From assembly GCA_937952875.1 (NCBI GenBank), contig CALFDI010000338.1, positions 1-6,901 on the forward strand: DNA of 6,901 nucleotides, given 5' to 3'. The notes under the pieces are model-generated. The model was not told the origin of the DNA. It was given only the letters and a program-made list of their open reading frames with translations, and ran no database searches. Source of the stretch: an uncultured Verrucomicrobiales bacterium. GTDB taxonomy: Bacteria; Verrucomicrobiota; Verrucomicrobiia; Verrucomicrobiales; Akkermansiaceae. Numbering within the stretch: position 1 is the first letter of the stretch; the number at the start of each line of letters is the position of its first letter. Both the position numbers and the translations under genes were made by a program. This document shows, in pieces, positions 1-6,183 of the stretch.

Positions 1-2
1 TT

Positions 3-1232
3 GAGAACCCGGAAGCAAACGTCGTCGAGTATACAGCTTACTTTGGGAATTCGAGTCGACTAGAAAAGCCTCCTTACAAGACCCGAGTTTTTCCAAATGA
101 ACGCCGCTCTAGGAAAAAGAAAATCAAAGAAATCGACGAAAGCATTCAAAAAGCCATCGAAGGCACCTTGCTCGATAAAGTGATTCCAGAATCAACAGTG
201 AGTGAGGTCACTGATTTTTTTCAAAACACTAAAGCTAAACCGATCTCAGAAAACGTCGAACATGAATTTTTAGACCTCAAAGTCCCACCTAAGGAACGCC
301 AAGCTCTCCGCCAAGTCATACAAGAAGCTCAACTTAAAGGACTGCCCCTACAGCTAGCGATTCTCCAGCTCAGACGTTTCTTTTCTAAAGAATTCACCTA
401 CTCCACTCATCTAAAGATCAAGAATGGAAAAGAGTCTGCTCTCACTGACTTTCTGACGAAAACACGTGAGGGTCATTGCGAATACTTTGCAACGGCCACC
501 ACTCTCATCATGCGCGAGTTAGGTTTCCCTTCTCGTTATGCCGTCGGCTTTGCCGTAGATGAAAAAGGCAGCACTGCTAATAGCTACATCATGCGTGGAA
601 ATCACGCACACGCATGGAGCCGCGTCTACACCGGCCGACCAGATGAAAATGGAAAATGGGGAAAAGGAAAGTGGATCGATGCAGACCTCACTCCAGCAGG
701 CTGGATCGCTATAGATACAGCCAGTATTGGCAAGCAATCAGCCCTCTCTGACTGGTTCCAAAAGAAGCGTGAAGACGCGATCCTCTGGCGAACAAGCCCT
801 GAAAACCAAACTCGTGTCTACCAAATTTTTAGTAGCCTCATCGCAATCATCGGCGCCTGGATTGCTATACGTCTCTACAGAGCAAGAAAAGCAGGCCAAA
901 GGCGTCAAATAAATCGCGGAAGCACACCGCTAGCACTTGCCACTTTAGAAAAAACCATCTCTAAAATTCTCCCACCGCGAACTGAAAGTGAACCTCTCAG
1001 CGTATGGGCAAGCGCTCTGCTCGGTCGGGATCCTGAGATTGATCAGATGCTGCCCAATGCCATTCGACTCCACCAGAAAACACGATTTGATCCCGAAGGA
1101 CTCACTTCAGCTGAGCAGCATGAACTCAAAGGAGTTTTGCATAGCTTAGAAGATGCTTTAAAAAGTAAGCGCAAAGATCTGCTAGAATCTGAGCAAATCA
1201 AATCGCCTACTTCTCCAAAAGCTTTGCCTTAA
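3..1232 (+). CDS. Transglutaminase-like (TgpA-type) membrane protein, 5' partial
   Basis: The reading frame is open from the left edge, so the start lies outside the window; the first in-frame start-like codon (TTG at 168) is inside the coding region and is not a credible start. About 409 residues are visible. A transglutaminase/protease-like core is shown by GHCEYFATA (nucleophile Cys, visible residue 159) and NHAHAWSRVY (His about 203). The acidic third member is probably Asp238 in GWIAIDTA, although the Asp in WIDADLTP (226 or 228) is also possible. A hydrophobic helix follows at about residues 272-291, then a basic stretch (RLYRARKAGQRR) and a roughly 115-residue helical, presumably cytoplasmic, tail. 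This order matches the second half of TgpA/DUF3488-type proteins, whose N-terminal membrane helices would be off-window. In that family the transglutaminase domain faces outward; the substrate is generally unknown. Family assignment is firm, the TgpA label less so. The 3' end overlaps the converging epimerase gene by 26 bases. Confidence 0.92.
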   Translation, partial: ENPEANVVEYTAYFGNSSRLEKPPYKTRVFPNERRSRKKKIKEIDESIQKAIEGTLLDKVIPESTVSEVTDFFQNTKAKPISENVEHEFLDLKVPPKERQALRQVIQEAQLKGLPLQLAILQLRRFFSKEFTYSTHLKIKNGKESALTDFLTKTREGHCEYFATATTLIMRELGFPSRYAVGFAVDEKGSTANSYIMRGNHAHAWSRVYTGRPDENGKWGKGKWIDADLTPAGWIAIDTASIGKQSALSDWFQKKREDAILWRTSPENQTRVYQIFSSLIAIIGAWIAIRLYRARKAGQRRQINRGSTPLALATLEKTISKILPPRTESEPLSVWASALLGRDPEIDQMLPNAIRLHQKTRFDPEGLTSAEQHELKGVLHSLEDALKSKRKDLLESEQIKSPTSPKALP

Positions 1233-1752
1233 GCTCTTCTAGACTGATTCCTTCTGTATCTTTAGCACTCAAGATAGGAGAATCGATCGGCCATGGAATC
1301 CCCATCTCAGGATCATTCCAAGACAAGGTCATTTCACTATCTGGAGCCCAAGGCTGATCTGTTAGATACATGACAGTCGCTGAAGTATCCGGCGTGCAAA
1401 AGCCATGAGCACATCCAGATGGAATGAAGATCTGATTCCTCGGGCCATCCGCAGAGAGCATGTAATAACACCAAAATCCATAGGTCGAAGACTCTTCACG
1501 GAGATCTACTATAACATCCCAGATGCTCCCTTCTAAGACCGTTAGGAGCTTCGCCTGAGTATGAGGAGATTGCATATGAAGCCCTCTCAATACACCTTTC
1601 TTCGTTCTACTTAAATTGACCTCTCTCCAGTGTGTCACATCCGGTATATCCGAGTGAATACGGTCTGCGAGTATGGATTGAAAACACCCTCGTTCGTCAT
1701 CGAACTCTGGAGTCTTATACGTTTCAACATCAGCAATCGGGCAACGTGGCAT
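1207..1752 (-). CDS. RmlC-like dTDP-4-dehydrorhamnose 3,5-epimerase family protein
   Basis: This 181-residue cupin has the usual length of RmlC/RfbC, which epimerises C3 and C5 of dTDP-4-keto-6-deoxyglucose in the cytoplasm during nucleotide-sugar synthesis. Family motifs appear in order: FDDERGCF (17-24), KKGVLRGLHMQ with catalytic-base His59, QAKLL with Lys68, WDVIVDLR (78-85), IPSGCAHGF with His116, WNDPEMGIPWP and LSAKD with Asp165, the partner of the catalytic His. Aligned by eye to Salmonella RmlC as I recall it, the catalytic Tyr139 position (YYSP) is Trp135 here (PWAP), so the standard double epimerisation is doubtful. A 3-epimerase, a keto-isomerase or another nucleotide-sugar substrate are alternatives. 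The ATG at 1750-1752 follows the flavoprotein gene by 16 bases with only a weak purine-rich stretch before it. It is the last gene of the four-gene unit; its TAG stop lies inside the end of the opposing transglutaminase gene. Confidence 0.92.
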   Translation of the reverse strand: MPRCPIADVETYKTPEFDDERGCFQSILADRIHSDIPDVTHWREVNLSRTKKGVLRGLHMQSPHTQAKLLTVLEGSIWDVIVDLREESSTYGFWCYYMLSADGPRNQIFIPSGCAHGFCTPDTSATVMYLTDQPWAPDSEMTLSWNDPEMGIPWPIDSPILSAKDTEGISLEELKAKLLEK

Positions 1753-1768
1753 GAGTCTCTTAGTCTAT

Positions 1769-3109
1769 TTATTCAGGAAAAAGTTCGTGCACAGCATCCG
1801 CGCCCATACGCATAGCGCTGTGCATATTAGGATAAGTGAACGCTCCTTGCCGCCCTGTCGATCTTAGGTTTTGAAATTTTTCAAGAAAAGCCTGCACCGC
1901 TCCTAAATGCTCTTCGAATCCTAAATCAAAAATAGGATACGCATGGACAGCTTTTAACTGATGGCACTCGACGACGTCTCCTCGAGAGCACAATCCCTCT
2001 TCCTCTAAGTCATCGTATATTTGATCTAGCACATCTGCTTCCATCTCCCAAGCACCGTCACCTTTTTCACAGGTTTTTTCCACTATCAGAACAGTATGAT
2101 CGTGCGGCTGAACTTTAAGACCCGCATTCTTAGGCTCGCCCACTCGATGAAAGCTTTTATCTCTGTAGTAGGTGTAAAGAGCTTTCATACAGCGCTCTTT
2201 CTTCACCAGTAATCCAAAGACCACCATAGGCTTTGATCGTAATTTAGACGCAGAGTCTAGTATATCCACAGGCGCACGCAGAGAGTGAGCGAGAGTCGAG
2301 AGAGGCAGAGTCGAGAGGAAAGAATCACCTACGACTTCTCTGCCAGAATCAGTCACGACCACTCCACCTTCAAGGTCCAATCGATTCACGCTCTCTCCTA
2401 ACAGTATCTCACCTCCTAGCGACTCTATTTGACGAGCTAGGGACTGAGGTAGTTCATTGGCACCTTGCTGCGAATAGTGCAAAGTCTCGAATCTAAGAGC
2501 ACCTTCCACCGAGTCCTGCGGCTTTGATAATCCCAAGCGTTGAAGAGCATTCTTAAACACATCCACAGCGGACAAGCGTGGCATCTTTCTACGGACAAAC
2601 TCTGCAGATAGATCACGTGGATGAACACCCCAGTAGCGCTCTGTAAACGTTTCGAAAAATACTTCATACAGTGGCGCTCCGTAAATTTCTTGAAGAGCAT
2701 CTTCTGCCGTGGGTCCTTGCTCTGGGCTAAAGCGGTTTTTCCATTCTGCGAGCAAAAGCCCGATGATGCATCGAGCGAGTGTCACCGGAGGAATTCCACT
2801 TAGAATATCTCTCCCGCGCAAAGGATAATGATAAAGTTTTCCAGCCCACTTAATATGAGCTTTGAGAGGCACTTCGATACGTTTTTCACCCATCGCTTCT
2901 GCGCAATCTTGGAAAATTTCTTGGTCAAACGCGTGCAGCATATGCACACCAAGGTCATAAAAATTTCCACCACGCTTATGACCTGCAGCTAACCCACCAG
3001 GAGCGTTTTCTTTTTCAACCAGAGTTACCCTCAATCCTTTTTTTAAAGCTGTGAGAGCAGCGTATAATCCACAGGGGCCAGCGCCTAAGACGACCAAGTG
3101 CTTCTTCAT
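1769..3109 (-). CDS. FAD-dependent amine-oxidase-like oxidoreductase
   Basis: This 446-residue flavoprotein begins with a dinucleotide-binding fold: GAGPCG at residues 9-14, an acidic residue ending the second strand (VEKE, Glu32) for the adenosine ribose, then PGGLAAG and DLGVHMLH, typical of the amine oxidase/protoporphyrinogen oxidase/UDP-galactopyranose mutase superfamily. The segment EVFFETFTERYWGVHP and the C-terminal GAFTYPNMHSAMRMGADA fit the substrate-domain and second FAD-contact regions. No signal peptide is visible, so it should act in the cytoplasm. The substrate cannot be read from sequence; relatives of this kind are often annotated in surface polysaccharide loci. It does not look like a true mutase or a haem enzyme, and the neighbours favour a nucleotide-sugar role. 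Start choice: ATG at 3107-3109 overlaps the upstream TGA as ATGA and has GGAAG eight bases before it. An in-frame ATG at 3122-3124 would add MEVTT but sits on that ribosome binding site, so it is less likely. Confidence 0.9.
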   Translation of the reverse strand: MKKHLVVLGAGPCGLYAALTALKKGLRVTLVEKENAPGGLAAGHKRGGNFYDLGVHMLHAFDQEIFQDCAEAMGEKRIEVPLKAHIKWAGKLYHYPLRGRDILSGIPPVTLARCIIGLLLAEWKNRFSPEQGPTAEDALQEIYGAPLYEVFFETFTERYWGVHPRDLSAEFVRRKMPRLSAVDVFKNALQRLGLSKPQDSVEGALRFETLHYSQQGANELPQSLARQIESLGGEILLGESVNRLDLEGGVVVTDSGREVVGDSFLSTLPLSTLAHSLRAPVDILDSASKLRSKPMVVFGLLVKKERCMKALYTYYRDKSFHRVGEPKNAGLKVQPHDHTVLIVEKTCEKGDGAWEMEADVLDQIYDDLEEEGLCSRGDVVECHQLKAVHAYPIFDLGFEEHLGAVQAFLEKFQNLRSTGRQGAFTYPNMHSAMRMGADAVHELFPE

Positions 3110-4314
3110 AGTTGTGACTTCCATAGTGAAAGAAAAGCAGACTCTGTGAGTGTCACATCTGAGAATCGAATAGGCATACCGGCCTTTACATCGCGACTCA
3201 TTATCACCTTATCCTCTAATACTACTATGGGAACCATATCTTCAGCATCAGAGACAGATGCTGCATGCACGAGCCCATAGCACTCAGCAGAACCGATCGC
3301 GTGTGAGAAAGACTGTCCTGCAGAAAGATCAACTTTGGCATAGGCATAAACATCTGTTTTCCTTCCATGCTCAGGCTTCAAAACAGCCTCTCCTCGCAAG
3401 ACAGCTTCAGCAATAGCGCGTGGTGTTTCTAGGTGGCACAGATGATAGGGGCGATACATCAGGTAATACGGACCATTTCCTAATTTATAGTAATTCAGGA
3501 GAAACTGATGCTCCGCAGGCATTCCTTCCGGAGACTCCACCACAAGGTAAACGCCCCCTCCAGGTTCAGCTCCGAGGATATAATCTATCCTCGCTGTGTC
3601 TCCATAGCTAGCGAAGTCAAACTTCTCTAAAGCCTCCCTCACGTCTGATGCACGCGGACCGACCATACCTCCCTCTGGAGGAAGGTAGCCATAGGCATTC
3701 GCTAACACAGCCATTTCAATGTGTAACTTCGTCCCATCTGTGTAGGCGCAGCACTGAGTGGCTGATAAGTTGCGCTTGTCCGCCTCCGGCTTAATAGACT
3801 CTGGAGTAGCTGATCGATCGAGGAAGCCTTTGATATTCCCGGCCTGCACGATGCGGAACCCTAACAGCTCAGCTTCATCTATCATGGTGGCGAGCACACC
3901 ATGCTGATCGCCAGCATCAGATGTGATCACCACACCTTTCTCATCTGCGAGAGCCATGAGAGCAGGGCCGACAGCGAGATCAACCTCAGCATTCATCAGA
4001 ATCACATGTGAGCCGTGATTAATCGCAGCCACACAATATTCTGCTGCACTTCCTATCGAATTAGTAGCTTCTACAAATGCATCAACGGGATACGACTCAA
4101 ACATCTCTGTTACTGAAGTGCCGAAGTGACACCCTCCTGCTAGGCGTGCAGCCTTTTCTGCTGCTTCTAAATCTGTATCGACGACCCAGCACACCTGCAT
4201 CCCAGGCGTCTTAGCCACCTGCATCGCTATCCCACACCCCATGGCACCAGCTCCGACTAATCCGACCCGGATGATCTGACCATTTTCTTCCCTTTTCCTG
4301 AGCTGCTTAATCAC
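3106..4314 (-). CDS. NAD(P)-binding homoserine dehydrogenase-like oxidoreductase with C-terminal SAF domain
   Basis: This 402-residue protein starts with a Rossmann fold: VGLVGAGAMGCG has the GxGxxG glycines at 21, 23 and 26, and VVDTD (Asp46) ends the second strand, which favours NAD over NADP. The N-terminal half resembles the NAD-binding domain of homoserine dehydrogenase. The aspartate kinase module and the normal homoserine dehydrogenase catalytic domain are absent, so a role in threonine synthesis is unlikely. Residues about 321-390 (AKVDLSAGQ, then SRDVKAGMPIRFSDV) form a SAF domain, the fold also found at the C-terminus of sialic acid synthases and in altronate dehydratases. The architecture matches the predicted homoserine dehydrogenase plus SAF group (COG4091), whose reaction is generally undefined. 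Start: GTG at 4312-4314 overlaps the amidotransferase TGA as GTGA and has no Shine-Dalgarno sequence, so initiation probably depends on coupling to the upstream gene. The stop is similarly fused to the flavoprotein start (ATGA). Confidence 0.92.
   Translation of the reverse strand: MIKQLRKREENGQIIRVGLVGAGAMGCGIAMQVAKTPGMQVCWVVDTDLEAAEKAARLAGGCHFGTSVTEMFESYPVDAFVEATNSIGSAAEYCVAAINHGSHVILMNAEVDLAVGPALMALADEKGVVITSDAGDQHGVLATMIDEAELLGFRIVQAGNIKGFLDRSATPESIKPEADKRNLSATQCCAYTDGTKLHIEMAVLANAYGYLPPEGGMVGPRASDVREALEKFDFASYGDTARIDYILGAEPGGGVYLVVESPEGMPAEHQFLLNYYKLGNGPYYLMYRPYHLCHLETPRAIAEAVLRGEAVLKPEHGRKTDVYAYAKVDLSAGQSFSHAIGSAECYGLVHAASVSDAEDMVPIVVLEDKVIMSRDVKAGMPIRFSDVTLTESAFLSLWKSQL
3118..3122 (-). 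promoter_or_regulatory. Ribosome binding site of the flavoprotein gene
   Basis: GGAAG on the - strand ends eight bases before the ATG at 3107-3109. The alternative upstream ATG (3122-3124) shares its G with this motif, so the site supports the downstream ATG as the start. It lies within the last codons of the SAF oxidoreductase gene, which fits translational coupling. Assigned by eye from spacing and match only. Confidence 0.55.
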
Positions 4315-6143
4315 TGAGAGATATGTAAATATAATATCGCGAGTGAAGCTAGCTGTTTTAGCGGCAGAAATTCATTCGTTAACTCGGCTTTTTTCCTTAA
4401 TCGCTGTAGACCATCTTCTAAAAACCACCCCGTAGACTGCAATCCATTAGGAGACAATGCCTCATCGATCCATGGCCAGAGAACGCGTCGCCACGCTTCT
4501 TGCTCTAGCGGGAGGTAAAACGGCTGCTTTGCACGCCCAGAAACGTTCGCAGCGATTCTCTTTCCAGCCATATCACGCCAGATACGCTTATCTAGCCTTA
4601 GACTTAACTTCCACTCTATGGGTAATCGGAATGAAAAATCAATCAACTGAGTGTCTAAAAAAGGAGCTCTGTATTCCACTGAATGAGCCATCGCATTCTT
4701 ATCCTGCCGAATGAGCGACCAGTCCTGCAGCCAACCATCGAATTGGTAACAGAGGTGACGCTCTACATCACTCTGCGCTCCGGCATAGTGCGGTAGATCT
4801 GGAAGAGACTCTAACACATCTGGCGAAAGCAAATCAGCTAACTCGACAGGGGTAAATAACGTGCGCAACCCGATGCCACGCCACCACTCGTCTGCCTGAG
4901 CATATCCCCAGAGAAAGTCTGCGACCTTTGCCCGGCCACTACTCCCAAGGTGTGCGGGAAAAGCGGCTAACTTATCTAACAGGCCAACAGGTGCTGACTT
5001 CACGCCGAGAGCTGCAGCCTTCGTCACGATCGGCCCGAGACTCTCAAAAAGGGCATGGCTTTTTTGAAATGAATAGCCGCCAAAGAGTTCATCAGCCCCT
5101 TCACCTCCGATAGCGACTTTATAACCTAGACTATGCGTCGTTGATGCTAATTTATCGAATGCGATGGTCAGAAGATCCCCTACTGGCCTCTCCATCTGGG
5201 CGGCTACGCGTGGGAGTGAGCTTAAGTCTTCTGCTCTACATTGCACTGAGTAATTCGGCATACCGAGGGATGCCGCGAAGCTCGCAGCTTCTCGGACTTC
5301 ATCGCTATCTGCTCCGAATCCTATAGAAATCGTCTGAGGAGAGGCTCCCTGGTTTTTGATTTCTTGAGCTAGCAAAGATGAATCAACTCCAGCAGATAAG
5401 TAGACGGCACTCGGCACGTCAGACTTCAGAGTGCGAGCGACTGCTTCTTGCGTGAGGCTCTCCAGCTGATCTACGGCGTCTTCGTAGCTATGTAGTCTTT
5501 CAGAAAATTCAGGCCTCCAATAAGAACTTATTTCGTTCGTATGACTTTCGTAGTAAGACCCTGCTGGGAGCATCCGAATATCTCGATACAAAGTCCTAGG
5601 CTCAGACACGTAGCGAAGCATGAAATATTCATGGAGAGCTGACGGGTCAACTTCCGCACGACCAGTCACCGCTCGCAATCCGCGAATCTCTGAAGAAAAA
5701 ATAAACCCATCACTGTTTTTATAGTATAACGGCTTCTGCCCACAACGATCTCTCGCTAGCACGATGCGATCGCCCTCCTGAATGACCAGCGCGAACATCC
5801 CATTAAGCTTAAGAAAAAGGCCCGTCCCCCACTCCTGCCAACCAGCAGGAATCACCTCGCAATCACACTGCGTGTGAAAGGTGTGGCCTTTCTTCTCTAG
5901 CTCAGCTCTAAGCTCCTGCCAGTTATAGATCTCACCGTTGCAATAGGCGCGCACCCTGCCATCGTTCGAGATAAATGGTTGCTGACCATTCTGGACGTCC
6001 ATGATCGCCAAGCGATTCATACCGAGCGACCACCCATTTTCCTCAGACAAGGCCCTCCCATCTGGCCCACGGTGAAGCATCGCAGCAGACATTTTCTCAA
6101 GACTCTCTCGCCCGAGCTGATATCCGCCAAAAATCGCACACAT
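4311..6143 (-). CDS. asnB: Asparagine synthase (glutamine-hydrolysing) family amidotransferase
   Basis: This 610-residue, full-length class II glutamine amidotransferase begins MCAIFGG. Cys2 becomes the N-terminal nucleophile after Met removal, which fixes the start at 6141-6143. The glutaminase half (about 1-200) keeps HRGPDG, NRLAIMD (Arg44), NGEIYN (69-74) and the Asp94 region (CDCEV). The synthetase half carries the ATP-pyrophosphatase loop YLSAGVDSS (248-256), GEGADELFGG (347-356, with Glu348 and Asp351) and RQDKNAMAHSVE (479-490). Family chemistry: glutamine hydrolysis channels ammonia to an acyl-AMP, classically aspartate to asparagine. In glycan loci, homologues are suspected to amidate other carboxylates such as uronic acids, and the neighbours here make that plausible but unproven. 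The loop has Ala251 where SGG is usual. It is first in the coupled four-gene unit, 40 bases after the RodZ-like gene. No Shine-Dalgarno sequence is visible before the ATG; an inverted repeat occupies that place. The symbol reflects the family, not a proven substrate. Confidence 0.95.
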   Translation of the reverse strand: MCAIFGGYQLGRESLEKMSAAMLHRGPDGRALSEENGWSLGMNRLAIMDVQNGQQPFISNDGRVRAYCNGEIYNWQELRAELEKKGHTFHTQCDCEVIPAGWQEWGTGLFLKLNGMFALVIQEGDRIVLARDRCGQKPLYYKNSDGFIFSSEIRGLRAVTGRAEVDPSALHEYFMLRYVSEPRTLYRDIRMLPAGSYYESHTNEISSYWRPEFSERLHSYEDAVDQLESLTQEAVARTLKSDVPSAVYLSAGVDSSLLAQEIKNQGASPQTISIGFGADSDEVREAASFAASLGMPNYSVQCRAEDLSSLPRVAAQMERPVGDLLTIAFDKLASTTHSLGYKVAIGGEGADELFGGYSFQKSHALFESLGPIVTKAAALGVKSAPVGLLDKLAAFPAHLGSSGRAKVADFLWGYAQADEWWRGIGLRTLFTPVELADLLSPDVLESLPDLPHYAGAQSDVERHLCYQFDGWLQDWSLIRQDKNAMAHSVEYRAPFLDTQLIDFSFRLPIEWKLSLRLDKRIWRDMAGKRIAANVSGRAKQPFYLPLEQEAWRRVLWPWIDEALSPNGLQSTGWFLEDGLQRLRKKAELTNEFLPLKQLASLAILYLHISQ

Positions 6144-6144
6144 T

Positions 6145-6158
6145 CAGACTTGAGTCTG
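6145..6158. repeat. Short perfect inverted repeat before the amidotransferase start
   Basis: The arms CAGACT and AGTCTG are exact reverse complements separated by TG, ending one base before the ATG at 6141-6143. In RNA this would form a 6-bp stem with a loop too small to close without opening a pair. As DNA it could be an operator half-site pair. It is not followed by a T run on either strand, so it is not a terminator. A 6-bp palindrome can occur by chance; the position, where a ribosome binding site is expected, is the reason to list it. Confidence 0.4.
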
Positions 6159-6183
6159 TGTAAGCGAACAAGACTTGGCAACC

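Noticed and set aside
1753..1768. Direct AGACT repeat in the 16-base gap before the epimerase gene as an operator
   Set aside because: Five-base repeats are expected by chance, and the gap is inside a tightly packed unit with no promoter-like elements.
2437..2700. 87-residue open frame on the - strand
   Set aside because: It lies wholly within the flavoprotein gene in another frame, is rich in Cys/Arg/Leu with no motif, and has no credible ribosome binding site.
1769..3124. Longer flavoprotein with start at 3124
   Set aside because: The extra five residues (MEVTT) are coded over the GGAAG ribosome binding site; the ATG at 3109 gives the standard short lead into GAGPCG.
3106..4314. Homoserine dehydrogenase of the threonine pathway
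   Set aside because: Only the NAD-binding part matches. The C-terminal SAF domain and sugar-enzyme neighbours point to the separate SAF oxidoreductase group.
4457..4714. 85-residue open frame on the + strand
   Set aside because: It is antisense to the strongly supported amidotransferase gene and shows no domain-like pattern.
6145..6158. Inverted repeat as an intrinsic terminator of the RodZ-like gene
   Set aside because: The stem is only 6 bp with a 2-base spacer and is followed by the ATG rather than a T run.
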